From Bolinopsis microptera (taxonomy: Eukaryota > Ctenophora > Tentaculata > Lobata > Bolinopsidae), in contig NC_087074.1 in NCBI RefSeq assembly GCF_026151205.1, positions 3,100,001 through 3,164,000 of the forward strand: a DNA stretch of 64,000 bases, in the 5' to 3' direction. A model generated the notes under the pieces. It was not told the origin of the DNA and did not search any database. It saw only the letters and a list, made by a program, of their open reading frames with translations. Of this stretch, positions 34,101 to 43,836 are shown in pieces (position 1 is the first letter of the stretch; each line of letters starts with the position of its first letter). A program made the position numbers and the translations under genes.

Positions 34101-34662
34101 GATTGGTGTTTGTTTCTGCAAGGCCGATAACAGAGAATTTGTGGTCGATACAAGACAGCTCAACTGCAAAGTTGTCAAAGTTGGATGCATTTCCATCAAT
34201 GTTAAGAAATAATTTGGACAAATATTTAACTGAATTTTTAGGTAGAATGGTGGCATTCAACTCTTTTATGGAGAATGTTTTGCAATTTTCAAGAACCTTT
34301 GAGCTATTGTAGATAGATTCTATATAATTGACTGGCTCATCATCAATGAGGCCATTGTTTGCAAAGTGGGGAGCTTGGTAGAAAGGGTTGTACCGAACAA
34401 TATCATTAGCATCAGTGCATATTTTGCAGTATGTTCCATCTCGAAATTTGACTATGTTATCATCAGTTTTGCATTTTTTGTGCATTATTTTGTCACACAT
34501 CTGACAAATTATGAATGGATGTCCAGCACGCACAGGTCTATTGCAGCAGCACAGCAAATTTCGCATATTAGTTTGACTATCATGACTGAAGTACAGATCT
34601 ACGGGGACGTGGGGAAAATCTATTTTGGGCCTTGGCAACAGCACTGAACAACCTCCCATCAA
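31177..34662 (-). CDS. LINE-2 ORF2: zinc finger, EEP endonuclease, reverse transcriptase
   Basis: 1161 uninterrupted residues. An N-terminal Cys/His finger (LLCCCNRPV, IICQMCDKIMHKKC, YCKIC) lies at about 37-82. The endonuclease runs from about 150 to 365 (LFLNIDGNASN, VIGLAETNTN, VYILGDFNVNIL, SHHHPVFTL). The RT runs from about 660 (KVIPIYKKDN, NYRPVSILPLFGKIFEKVI, FGFRKGHSTAHAL, FIDLSKAFDTLDH, GVPQGSILGPLLF), with the catalytic YADD at about 835. A long C-terminal region carries CARTR motifs, one seemingly repeated (CARTRPFATLL, CARTRPYGMQI). The same CARTR word occurs in the LINE fragment at 36411-37031, a relative. The enzyme looks intact although its ORF1 partner is broken. Confidence 0.95.
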   Translation of the reverse strand: MMGGCSVLLPRPKIDFPHVPVDLYFSHDSQTNMRNLLCCCNRPVRAGHPFIICQMCDKIMHKKCKTDDNIVKFRDGTYCKICTDANDIVRYNPFYQAPHFANNGLIDDEPVNYIESIYNSSKVLENCKTFSIKELNATILPKNSVKYLSKLFLNIDGNASNFDNFAVELSCIDHKFSVIGLAETNTNPENGALYQLNGYSSCYQSRYFCQKKNQFKSKGSGVCLYLHDSLNFNKITGLSLCNEHIESLFVSITSLQDPTVVGVIYRPPNASLELFNEAYERILSKLNGKKVYILGDFNVNILKDPSPSEDKFQEIIFNNGFTPTISVPTHQIPGCSRTCIDNIHTNVVDQSLISGVISDNISHHHPVFTLVELPPNSVPKPDSPDKITIHYDYSNANLEKLCLEIENDIDRFQHSCDTFDSFMQLFQEKIDLSCKLLTPRTTKRNSITNPWITQGLINSIDKKARLYFEWKKTCTLKLPDGDQNKHICYKEFDKFLKNSINMAKAMCYTRKFEKYSMNSKKTWEVINELRGKNMSRCKDDFVIDGQRITCRRIIANKFCEYFTSLASNLNRNVLSNNSISLDPVESFAQFMSNSVSDSIYLEETNEDEIIEVIRDFQNGKASDIPIIVVKKSAKLIAGTLARLYNICIQSGTFPSIFKTGKVIPIYKKDNKECIENYRPVSILPLFGKIFEKVIYKRLYNFFTSKGVLTDSQFGFRKGHSTAHALHKSIDSVTKSLASNKHVLGIFIDLSKAFDTLDHNILLSKLNSYGIRGTALTLLKSYLTNRKQYVMYNDVPSETMDVEFGVPQGSILGPLLFLLYMNDIVNCFSDSEVKFVLYADDTNIFISGPSREATYKKANLVLKHVSIYMKCNLLHINMSKCCYIHFKPASEYDDTCARTRPFATLLDESRSIFINGKVITKVKDTKFLGVVIDSKLNWSAHMHYIRKKLRSMTGAICRIRHSIPAELYLKIYNALFESHLSYGISVWGVVLKERSNDSLFITQKHCIRILFGDLDSYLDKQSTCARTRPYGMQILGHKHFEKEHTKPIFNRLKILTAQNLYKYHCILEFSKIIKYHCPYSLYEAINISNRATSLTVILLNKSNTFLFNAAKLWNTVHKKILTSSNCLETSINLIKLRTKALLIQSQAVDLKETWTPNNFKLQ

Positions 34663-35232
34663 CGGGGCTACCTAGGATCTTATGGGCAATTGCTCGGGAG
34701 AGTTTAAAGATACCGTTTGATCCAAGGTGGATTGGGTCATCCGGCTTCTTGTATCTACAGAACTGCTTGTTCAGTAGACCCTCTTCATCGACAAAACTAT
34801 CAAAATCTAAAGTTCCTATCCTAGTGTTAGTATTACAGTAACCAAATAATAAACTATTAAATTCCATGGCTCTGTCATTCAGCCAGGAGGACCTAGTTGG
34901 TAGGATGGGTGAGACTATAACTTTAGAATATGGACACAAATCACAAATATTCTTGAGCTTCTTCGTCAGCTCATCAGCCCAATGTTTAACATCACCCCCT
35001 CCCCTTTTAATATTATTTACACCACAGTGTACTACAACGTTCTTGTATCCTACACAAATAGCAGGGTCTAACTGATCTATTGTGAAACATTCAACTCTTT
35101 TTCCAGGCAGTTTGTGACCAAATGTCCCTTTCCCTGCACCAAACCGGAGGAACCGGGTGTTTGAGTCACCAATAATCAATGTTGCATTGGTGCTGTTGCT
35201 AACATAACGGAACGTTATACTGAATCTTATGT
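34580..35232 (-). pseudogene. LINE-2 ORF1: SGNH/GDSL esterase domain, cut by mariner insertion
   Basis: About 217 codons of ORF1 remain up to the mariner insertion at 35233; the predicted start codon in the open frame lies in mariner sequence and is artificial. SGNH blocks are all present: LIIGDSNTRFL (nucleophile Ser), VVHCGVNNIKRG (block III, GxNN), and DDPIHLGSNG (catalytic Asp and His). It lacks any AlkB domain in the part that survives. The C-terminus overlaps the start of ORF2 by 83 bp in another frame. Confidence 0.85.
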
Positions 35233-35741
35233 TACAGGGTGGCCCATAAGTGACTACCCACACGCAACCTCTTAATAACTCACGTAATTCGTCTCCAAAT
35301 TGCACCAAAATTTCAGAGATTATAGATATGGGTCAAACTTAGATTTCCTGAAAGTTTCGTAAGCCACGCCCAATTACAGTGGGCGTGGCGTGACACTCCC
35401 TCTTTTTCACTATTGTCTTCATAAAATGATAACGCTTTAAGCTAAGAACTCAAAATGTTTTGCACACATTTGGCTTGATAATTGAAAACTTTTCCAAAAG
35501 TTTCAAGTTCATTGGTTTAAATATGGCTGAGTTATGACCATTTTAAAATCCATCGGATATGTGATCCGAGCACTCAGTCAGTGATATTTGCACTCAATTA
35601 GTGATCTCGTCACCCAATTTGATCAAGAGTAAGGCGTTAGCGTGTATTAATGAGGTTCATTAGGCTTTGATTGGATACCGATGATGACTTTGCTAGAAAG
35701 GAAAACACAAATTTTTAGGATAAATCAATAAATGAAATCAA

Positions 35742-36410
35742 CTAATAAAAATTCCCACACAAAAACAATTCAATAATTTCAATTTTAAGATGTTCAAATT
35801 GTCGTCCCCCAGCTGCAATCACCTTGAGGCACCGCTTCTTCACACTCCAACAAGCGTTCGTAGCAAACGCTGGGTCCATATTATGGATGATGTCGATCAG
35901 GTGGTGCTTTAGCTGCGTGATGTTTGCAATAGGATATCTCTTATAGAGTTGGTCCTTCACCTACCCCCACAGGAAGAAGTCACACGGTGTAAGGTCAGGA
36001 CTTCTAGCCGGCCAGTGTGTTTCAAGATGTTGTCCGATGGTTCTGTGGGCGAACTTGTTAGCGAGGAAATTCTGAACTGGTCGAACGATGTGAGGTCGAG
36101 CTCCATCCTGCATGAACCACCAGTCCGTGGTGAGGTAGGGGTTGTTGAAGGAGAACTGCGACAGATCAGGATAAAACTTGTTCTCCAGCAGATCCATATA
36201 GCGAACTCCGTTGACTGTCACTCTACTTCCGTTTTCTTTGTAAAAGTAAGGTCCTAGGATTCCACGAGAACTGATGGCGCACCAGATCGTGACCTTTTCA
36301 GGAAAAGCTGTTCTCTCCACCACTTCATCCGGTCTAGTAGAGCCCCAGTGAATTGCATTCTGGGAGTTGACATATCCGTTTATATGGCAGTGAGCCTCGT
36401 CGCTGTACCG
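35742..36410 (-). pseudogene. mariner transposase, C-terminal half (DD41D-like)
   Basis: Catalytic half of a mariner-like transposase. First Asp in RYSDEAHCH, second in FMQDGARPH, third in SPDLTPCDFFLWG. Counting to the Asp of PCD gives 41 residues between the second and third Asp, matching the DD41D (rosa-like) group rather than DD34D. Directly after FFLWG there is an in-frame TAG (35958-35960) before VKDQLYKRYPI, so even this half is damaged. The beginning is cut by the LINE insertion at about 36411. Confidence 0.9.
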
Positions 36411-37031
36411 AAGGAACTCCATAAAGACCTATACCACACACTATTTGAATCCCACCTTACATATTGTATCTCAGTTTGGGGTGATGCAGCACTCTTTAGG
36501 ACAGCAAGTATCTGGTTGTCTCAGAAGCACTGCGTACGGGTCCTCTTTGGTGATAAAGAGGCATACCTAAACAAGTTCCTAACATGTGCAAGAACAAGAG
36601 AGTTTGACAGCCAGGCACTTGACCATACATTCTTCCAACTAGAGCACTGTAAACCACTTTTCAAGCAACAAAACATCCTGGCTTTCAAAAATTTATATAC
36701 ATATCATACTTTTATGGAAGTTTTTAAAATACTGAAATTAAGGTGCCCAGCATCACTGCAACAGCATTATCAGCCATCTTCTAGAAAGGAAACCACTCTC
36801 ATTTCACAACTCCCATCTAATGACTTCATATCAAGATCCACAAAAATCTGGAGCACAATTGCACCTAAACTTAAGCTTTTTGACTACTCCTACAAGATTA
36901 GCCTTGCTAAAAGTCGCCTGAAAAAGGCACTTCTAAAGCTGCAACATGCTTATAATGATTCAGCATGGACTTCAAGCGATTATGACATAATGCAGCTGTC
37001 ATTTGAAAACAATCCCCTTCAACAAATGTAA
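36411..37031 (+). pseudogene. LINE-4 ORF2 C-terminal fragment
   Basis: About 206 codons, open to the stop at 37031, matching the post-RT part of LINE-2 ORF2 (ESHLTYCISVWGD versus ESHLSYGISVWG; CARTR; a final W-containing tail TSSDYDIMQL). No endonuclease or RT active site remains. Confidence 0.8.
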
Positions 37032-37700
37032 TCCAGTGTTCTCACTTCTCGGCCCACAGGTTCCTCCTATTAAAAAATTTTTGATTTTGGTAAATGTGTG
37101 CTGAATCCACCACCTATGTATTTAACCTAATATTTAGTGTATTACAGGTAGACATTGACTTAGGTAGGTATTTTTCTCTTAAGGTAGATATTAAGAATTT
37201 GGTAAATTTCTTAATTGTATGACTATTTCCATTATTGAGACGTTTTAAATATTTGATTTAAGAGGTTTTTTTTATAGGACTGGTTCACAGTGTGAACAGA
37301 TTCCAGATTTATATATTTCTTAAGTGATATTTAATAAATGATTAAAAGAACCAATTTTAAAGTTGCCATAGTAAAGCCTTTAGGTCCAAAAATTTAGGTC
37401 ACGTAAAAACAACTCTAAATCAGTAGGCTGTCACTCTATTAATGCACCACACCGCTTCCTCCACTGCACTAAAAGTTATACAATAAATTCTTCAATCCTA
37501 ATTTTGTATCGTGATGGAGACTGGAGTCCAACAAAAATTTTGTTTTACTTAACCTATATCTAATCTATTTAAAGAGTGACAACCATACTACACATTGAAT
37601 TAGGATTCCTTTAAATATCAAATTGATTTATTGTAAACTTGTTTACTCTGTAATAAATGGCATAAAATTGAATTTTTGTTTAACTGAAATTTTTGTTTAA
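36411..37700 (+). mobile_element. LINE-4: CR1-like 3' fragment inserted in the mariner transposase
   Basis: A plus-strand LINE fragment lies between the two halves of the mariner transposase. The coding part (about 36411-37031) begins KELHKDLYHTLFESHLTYC, equivalent to the RT thumb region, and includes CVRVLFGDKEAYLNK and CARTREFDS, relatives of LINE-2. About 650 bp of 3' UTR follow. AATTTTTGTTTAACTGA is present twice just before the mariner resumes (about 37670-37700). No clear target duplication; the 5' junction has a 12-bp overlap with mariner sequence (AAGGAACTCCAT). Confidence 0.8.
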
Positions 37701-38172
37701 CTGAGATTTCGTCCTCAAAGTAGGGATCCACATTCTGCTTGGACAGGAATGTGTTGGCGAAATCTATCCTCGATTGGAAATCACGGTCCAAAAGTTTGTG
37801 TTTCTTTGTGATTCGGTAGGCCTGGTTAGAAAGGTCTTGCTTTAGGATTCGCTGAAGGGTTGTTCTGCTGATGTCTAAGGCAGGAGCTCGTTTCCGGGTG
37901 CCAATCTTAGGTGTGTCCATCACGTCACCAACAACCATCGTGATGTTTTCTACAGTCCTCGCAGTTCGTCTTCTGCCGACTCTTCGCCGATCGTGTGCAG
38001 AAAACGTAAACTTGATCTTGTGATGAATGTCAAAGCAGCTTTTCCGGCAAGGGGGTGGTCGGTTGAATTTCATCTGAAATTGTCGTTTAATCTGAGGGTA
38101 GAACTCCCCATTTTCTTTCTTCAAGTAGACGAACAATCGTCGTTCTGCAGTAAAGGGAGGATAGTGAACCAT
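37701..38172 (-). pseudogene. mariner transposase, N-terminal half
   Basis: From a likely ATG at 38172 (MVHYPPFTAERRLFVYLKKE): an N-terminal helix-turn-helix DNA-binding region, then RRVGRRRTARTVENI and DISRTTLQRILKQDL, a second HTH, and FQSRIDFANTFLSKQNVDPY leading toward the first catalytic Asp. The frame continues to about 37715 (DPYFEDEI), where the LINE insertion interrupts it. The counterpart is at 35742-36410. Confidence 0.85.
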
Positions 38173-38734
38173 TTTCGATGATTCAATGGATGGTTCATTC
38201 CTTTTTATTGATTGTAAGGAACCTGTGACTAGCAGGGCTAACAAGCCCTGAAATGGTGACACCACCATAAATTCGTGTGATAGCGTTTTAGGTGCTGTCA
38301 GCTGTATAGGCCGGCCCATAAGCAGGCTGCAACCAATCAAGCGGTGCATGTGAGCCAAACAGGCCATTAACCAAGTGACGAGATCACTCACTGACTGAGT
38401 GCTCGGATCACGTATCCGATGAGTTTTGAAATGGTCATAACTTAGCCATATTTAACCAATGAACTGAAACTTTGGGAAAGGTTTTCAATATCAAGCCAAA
38501 TGTGTGCAAAAAATTTGAGTTTCTTGCTTAAAGAGTTCTCATTTTATGAAGACAATAGTGAAAAGAGGAGTGTCACGCCACGCCCCACTGTATTGGGCGT
38601 GGCTTACAAAACTTTCAGGAAATCTAAGTTTGACTCATATCTATAATTCTGAATTTTGGTGCAATTTTGGAGACGAAATTACGTGAGTTTTTAAGGGGTT
38701 TGCGTGTGGGGTAGTCACTTTTGGGCCACCTGTA

Positions 38735-39649
38735 TATATATTGTTTACAATATTGCCTTATAGAGACGTTTTTATATTTTTACTGCTTGATTCAGAGAAA
38801 ATTAAGCTTTTTCGAGAACTAATCTTTAATAGATTAGATATTTTTTATTGAAAATTCAATTAATCAGTAAATATATAAATCAAGCGTTACATTTCAGCAT
38901 GCCAAAGTTACAATGACATTTTTTATATTTACTAATGATAATTGGCTACTTGCAATATAAGTTGTTAATGTTTGCCGGATGAAACCTAACGTGAAAAAAT
39001 AAACTTGATTATATATAATTAATTCGGGCACTGAACCAAAACATAGCAAGAGCCACATTAACGTTGGGGCCGTCTACCAAATTTGGATATGACCCAACAT
39101 TACAACAAATCAAACATTTCATAATTAATTATATGGATTTTGTTCTTTCAATTCCGTCACAAATGATAAAGAAAAGAAATGGGAACAAGCAGATAGAATT
39201 GACGGACAGAATTGTAATCAAACAAAAAAAATTTCTGAGACTATAAGACTGATGAGTAATCTGGCCAAGACTGTATCGGCAGCCCAGTGGTACTTGATCA
39301 GTTTGCCTTAAAAGTAGTAATCGCTCTGACTGCCGGATACATACTGGTATTAGACTATTCCATTTCAGCTTAGATCTATGAAAAAAGCTATTTTCTGGAA
39401 GGCCATCCGAGCAGGGCCCAGTGGTTACTATGTAAGTTGAAGTATCCGACCTATCAATTTTTGAGCATTGTGTCTAGTGTACTCGGGTGCCTCCTGGTCG
39501 GCATATGAACTATATATGTAGGGAGCGAAAACTGGAATAATGGCTCATTACTATTTTATAGAAGGTCTAAAGATCGTTATAAAATAAACTTCTGTTTAAC
39601 ATGGGAGAATATTTAGTTTCTTTTGCTTCTGTTAGCAAGTTTATCGTCA
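38735..39649. other. Gap between mariner and helicase copy 2
   Basis: AT-rich; no minus-strand ORF over 60 codons. It should contain either the missing 5' part of LINE-2 or the original flank of the helicase gene, but I recognise neither. Confidence 0.4.
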
Positions 39650-40386
39650 TTATAATGGAGTAAGGTTCACCATGATCCATTTAATAGCCTCTCTTTTGGA
39701 TAGCAACAAACTGTTTGAAGATGATTTGTGATTGAGGGGGACCATATGACATGCAGTAATTGTCAAATCATTTATAAAACTCTGAACGTCCCTCATAATA
39801 ATCATAATTGAGCAGTAAACCCTTGCTCTGGACACAGTGATGTACATCCTAGCCAACAATTGATCATACCACTCTGCCAACATCTCCTCTATTGACTCTT
39901 CTGAAGTAAATTTCTTATTGAGCACATTGGGGAAACTCCATTCCAATATTCCTATTACTGCTGGCCATTCAGATGAGAAACTTCCCTCGTATGAGATAAC
40001 ATCGATGCGGTTTTTCCTTCTAGAGTCGTTTGTTGAGTGCATTGAGGCAAGAAAATCACTAGGGGGGGGGGGGGGGGCCAAGTGGATATTTGTAGATATT
40101 TGTAGATTAATGTAGAATGGATAATCCACGAAAAAAGTGGATGACATTCTACAAATATCTACATTTATCTCCAAAAATTCAGTAGAATTTCTGGGCATTA
40201 ACTTCAATTTCATCACGTTTTATATATGCTAAGTGCTTTAATGATATTATCTGACTACTTGCACAGTTCTTCTATGTTTATTTGAGTGTATTTACATGGA
40301 GATTATGGTCCATAAACACTATCATACAATAGAGAAAAGCAATGATCTAAAAGGGTGGAACTATCTAATTTAATGTTGCATATTAT

Positions 40387-40424
<38 letters not shown>
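40387..40424 (+). repeat. G38 homopolymer inside transposon A
   Basis: Thirty-eight consecutive G, followed directly by CTAAAGTTC. It may be the remnant end of another nested element; no partner end was found. Confidence 0.9.
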
Positions 40425-40499
40425 CTAAAGTTCTGATCTCTAGTACCGGTGCTGTCAGTCTGAACTTCCAACCATGCCATCCGCCTGACTAGGGAGAGA

Positions 40500-42765
40500 T
40501 AAAAGAGGTACTGTTGTCACAAGGTGGAATGAGGAGGAGGAGGTGGAAGAGGAGGCTAGGAGGACTGTGGAGAAGGAGGGGACTGAGGAGAAGGAAGAGG
40601 AGAACTGAGGAGGAGGACTGAGGAGAAGGAGGAAGAGGATGAGGACTGAGAAGGAAGAGGAGGAGGATGAGGACTGGGGAGGAGGACTAAGGAGGAATAT
40701 TGAGGAGGATGAGGATCACTGATCGGCTTAGGGCGAGGCCGAGGGGTACTTTTTTATCTTAATAGCCGAGGCCGAGGAGTGCCATCTTAGTTAAGACCGA
40801 GGCCGAGGGAAGCCGTGGGGTGCTTTTTTGACCGAGGCAGAGGTCTATCCTAGTATATGCCCTTTGAATAAACGCCATCATGTAATTAGGAAAAAAAATA
40901 GGAATACTGTTTTCAGAAATGAGAAATGAGAATGTGTCGTACATATAAGGACTGAGGAGGAAGAGGATGACTGAGGAGGAGGAGGACTGAGGAAAAAGAG
41001 GACTGAGAAAGAGGTGGAGGAGGTTGAGGAGGACTGAGGAAGAGGAGGACGGAAGAGGACTGAGGAGGAAAAACACTCAAGAGGATCAGTAGGACTGAAA
41101 AGGAGAGGACTGAGGAGGAAAAGAGGAGGAGAATGACTGGGGAGGAAGAGTTAGGAGGGGGACTGAGGAGGAAGAATCAGAAGGAGGGGGACTGAGGAGG
41201 AAGTGTTAGGAGGAGGGGGACTGAGGAGGAAGATTAAGGAGGAGGTGGACTGAGGAGGAAGTTAGGAAGAGGAGGACTGAGGAGGAAGAGTTAGGAGGAT
41301 CAGGAGGGGGACTGAGGAGAAGGACTAAGGAGAAGGAGGACTGAGGAGGAGGATGAGGGGAAGGAGGAGGAGGAGGTTGAGGAGGACTGAGAAGGAGAAG
41401 GACTGAGGAGGAGAAGGAAGAGTAGGGGAGAAGGAAGCATCTAAATTTTATTTCCGTTACAGTTTTTGTCCGTTTTTGTCCATTTTTGTCCGCTTGCGGA
41501 TGGGGAGACGGAGGACTGAGAAGAAACTGTACAAGCGAGGACTGAGGAGAACTGAGGAGGAAAAGGATAACTGAGGAGGAGGACTGAGGAAGAAGAGGAC
41601 TGAAGGTGAGGTGGAGGGGGAGGAGGTTGAGGAGGACTGAGGAAGAGGAGGAGGAAAAATACTCAGGAGGAACAGTAGGACTGAGAAGGAGAGGACTGAG
41701 GAGGAGGAGGACTGAGTAGAAGGAGAATGACTGGGAAGAAGGAGGACTGAGGAGGGGACTGAGGAGGAGGACTTAGGAGGAGGTGGAGGACTGCGGAGGA
41801 TGATGGGGGAAGGAGGAGGAGTGGAGAAGGAGGAGGAGGAAGCATCTAAATGTTATTTCCGTGAGAGTTTTTGTCCGTTTGTATCCGTTTATGTCCGTTT
41901 TTGTCCGCTTTCTGAGGAAGAGGATGCGGATGGGGAGACGGAGGACTGAGAAGGAACTGTACATGCGATGACTGAGGAGGAGGAGTTTGAGGAGGACTGA
42001 GGAGGAGGGAAGGAGGTTGAGGAGGACTGTGAAGAGAAGGACTGAGGAGGAAGAGTTAGAAGGAGGACTGAGGAGGAAGAGTTAGGAGGAGGGGGAATGA
42101 GGATGAAGAGTTAGGAGGAGGGGGACCGAGGAGGAAGAGTTAGGAGGAGGGAGACTGAGGAGGAAGAGTTAGGAGGAGGGGGACTGAGGAGGAAGACTTA
42201 GGAGGAGGAGGCCTGTAAAAATGTCCGCTTTCTGAGGAGGAGGATGCAGATGGGGAGACGGAGGACTGAGAAGGAACTGTACAATGTACATGCGATGACT
42301 GAGGAGGACTGAGGAGGGAAGGATGACTGAGGAAGAGGACTGAGGAAGAGGAGGACTGAGGATAAGGTGGAAGAGGGTGAGGAGGACGGAGGAAGAGGAG
42401 GACTGAGGAAGAGGAGATCTGAGGAGGATGATAAGGAGGAGGATGTCAGGATGAGGAAGAGGATGAGTAGGAACACTGAGAAGGATGAGAAGGAGGATGA
42501 ACCATCTAAATGTCATTTCCGTAACAGTTTTTGTTCACTCCGGACTGCAGAGGAGGATGATTGAAGAGGAGGAGGAGGAGGTTGAGGAGGACTGAGAAGG
42601 AGAGGGACTGAGGAGGAGAAGGACTGAGGAGGAGGAGGAGGTGTAGGAGGACTGAGGAGGAGGAGGAGGAGGAGGAGGAGGAGGAGGAGGAGGAGGAGGA
42701 GGAGGATAAGGAGGTGGTAGACTTGGGAGGAGGAAGAGGACCAAGGAGGAGAAGGAGCAGTGTGG
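40500..42765 (+). repeat. 2.2-kb polypurine (GAGGACTGAGGA) satellite
   Basis: The plus strand is almost all G and A with spaced CT, built from GAGGACTGAGGAGGAAGA-like units, only briefly interrupted (for example by TTTTTGTCCGTTTTTGTCC words near 41460, 41870 and 42220). The long ORFs on the opposite strand are Ser/Pro/Leu repeats produced by composition. Such strand asymmetry favours triplex DNA. Confidence 0.95.
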
Positions 42766-43190
42766 TTGACTATTTCGTAATCACCTCATGGGCAAGAGAT
42801 CATTGCTTTGTGAAATTAGTATGAATTTATCTTGAGCCGTCCTGCAGGACATGCAAACTTTGCTGGAGTATAGTTTTGCGAAACAAACTTAACCCGACCC
42901 TTGGAAATCATGACATTTGAACTCCCTCAGCTTCGCTTTCTTGATCGAAAGCTGATGCTAAAATCCCCCCCCCCCCTCCTGAAGAAGAGGAGGTCTGAGG
43001 AGGATGATAAGGAGGAGGATGTCAGGATGAGGAAGAGGATGAGTAGGAACACTGAGAAGGATGAGAAGGAGGATGAACCATCTAAATGTTATTTCTGTAA
43101 CAGTTTTTGTTCGCTCCGAACAAATCATGAACATTTGAACTCTCTCAGCTCCGCTTTCTTGATCGAATGCTGATGCTAAAATCCCCAAAA
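42405..43190. repeat. Duplicated block pair within transposon A
   Basis: 42405-42536 and 42985-43116 are nearly identical (132 bp, including CATCTAAATGT and CAGTTTTTGTTC), and 42905-42965 repeats as 43127-43187 (TTCTTGATCGAA, GCTGATGCTAAAATCCC). Together they show a local, staggered duplication across a 12-bp C run at 42965-42976. Confidence 0.85.
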
Positions 43191-43836
43191 TTAGTTTTTC
43201 CCCCGTTCAGCAACAGAGTTTCTGCCGATCTTATGTCGATCGTTCCGAAGAGGGTTGTGCTGACCTCAGTTGCTGCCTCCGAATCTGCTTCCTCCGATTC
43301 TAACATATTATAAGTATCATCAGTGCAAGTGGGACAGTCCACTTCATCATTCTCACACTCAGTCAACTCTGCAGGGTCATTTATATCCTCCTCTCATTCA
43401 ATCGGATGATGTTTTCATCTTCAAATATTTGCAGGAAAGGTAACTTGAACTTCTTACCATCGTCCACGACAGCCTTGGTACCTCGTTCCATGGCTTTCTT
43501 CAAGCTATCTATTTTGATGTCACTTGAACTCAAATCGTGGACCTCCTTCGTATCATTCTTCCATGTCTCGTGTGGTAGTGGAACTTCTTCCCTGAAAATA
43601 CTGCGTCCACGGGAATGGGCATAGGCTGTCATGTCATCTGCAAGAGCGAGCTCTGAGCGAAGATTTATTTTCTCGCAGCCGTATGCTAAAGTTATGGCAT
43701 CGAGATTTGTGCGGCGACCAGCAAAGATACCAGTTCGAATCCAAGCAAAGAGTTGTTCATTAGCATCAGATCCTAGTAGGTATGTTGTTACTTTTGCAGA
43801 AAAAGGAGATAGAGAATGAGTCCATCGCAAGTACAT
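43145..43836 (-). pseudogene. Unknown ORF in transposon A, possible transposase C-terminus
   Basis: Two overlapping-order open pieces, 43381-43836 (151 codons) and 43145-43366 (73 codons), that seem to be one frame separated by a frameshift near 43385. The first part reads LLGSDANEQLFAWIRTGIF, then AGRRTNLDAITLAYGCEKIN; the second is acidic with a CPTC pair. Unlike its GA-rich surroundings it has normal coding composition. The (N/S)xEQxFAxIRxGxxAGRRTN pattern reminds me of the tail of large DNA-transposon transposases, but I cannot name the family; a captured host gene fragment is the alternative. Confidence 0.45.

Larger units (their letters stand above)
31177..35233 (-). mobile_element. LINE-2: second CR1-like non-LTR retrotransposon
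   Basis: Minus strand: esterase ORF1 (interrupted at 35233 by a mariner insertion), then ORF2 overlapping it by 83 bp. This layout is compact compared with LINE-1, whose ORFs are 575 bp apart. No ORF1 sequence is recognisable on the far side of the mariner (beyond 38734), so the copy was probably 5'-truncated close to this point. Confidence 0.85.
35235..38732 (-). mobile_element. mariner/Tc1-type DNA transposon with about 370-bp TIRs
   Basis: Starts CAGGGTGGCCCATAAGTGAC and ends in the reverse complement of CAGGTGGCCCAAAAGTGAC. It is flanked by TA dinucleotides at 35233-35234 and 38733-38734, the target duplication of the Tc1/mariner superfamily. The inverted repeats are long, about 35235-35620 and 38365-38732, with small differences. 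The transposase gene is on the minus strand and is split by a LINE fragment (about 36411-37700), so the element proper is about 2.2 kb. It is inserted into LINE-2 ORF1. Confidence 0.95.

Noticed and set aside
40759-42744. Several Ser/Pro/Leu-rich ORFs on the minus strand
   Set aside because: Compositional products of the polypurine satellite.
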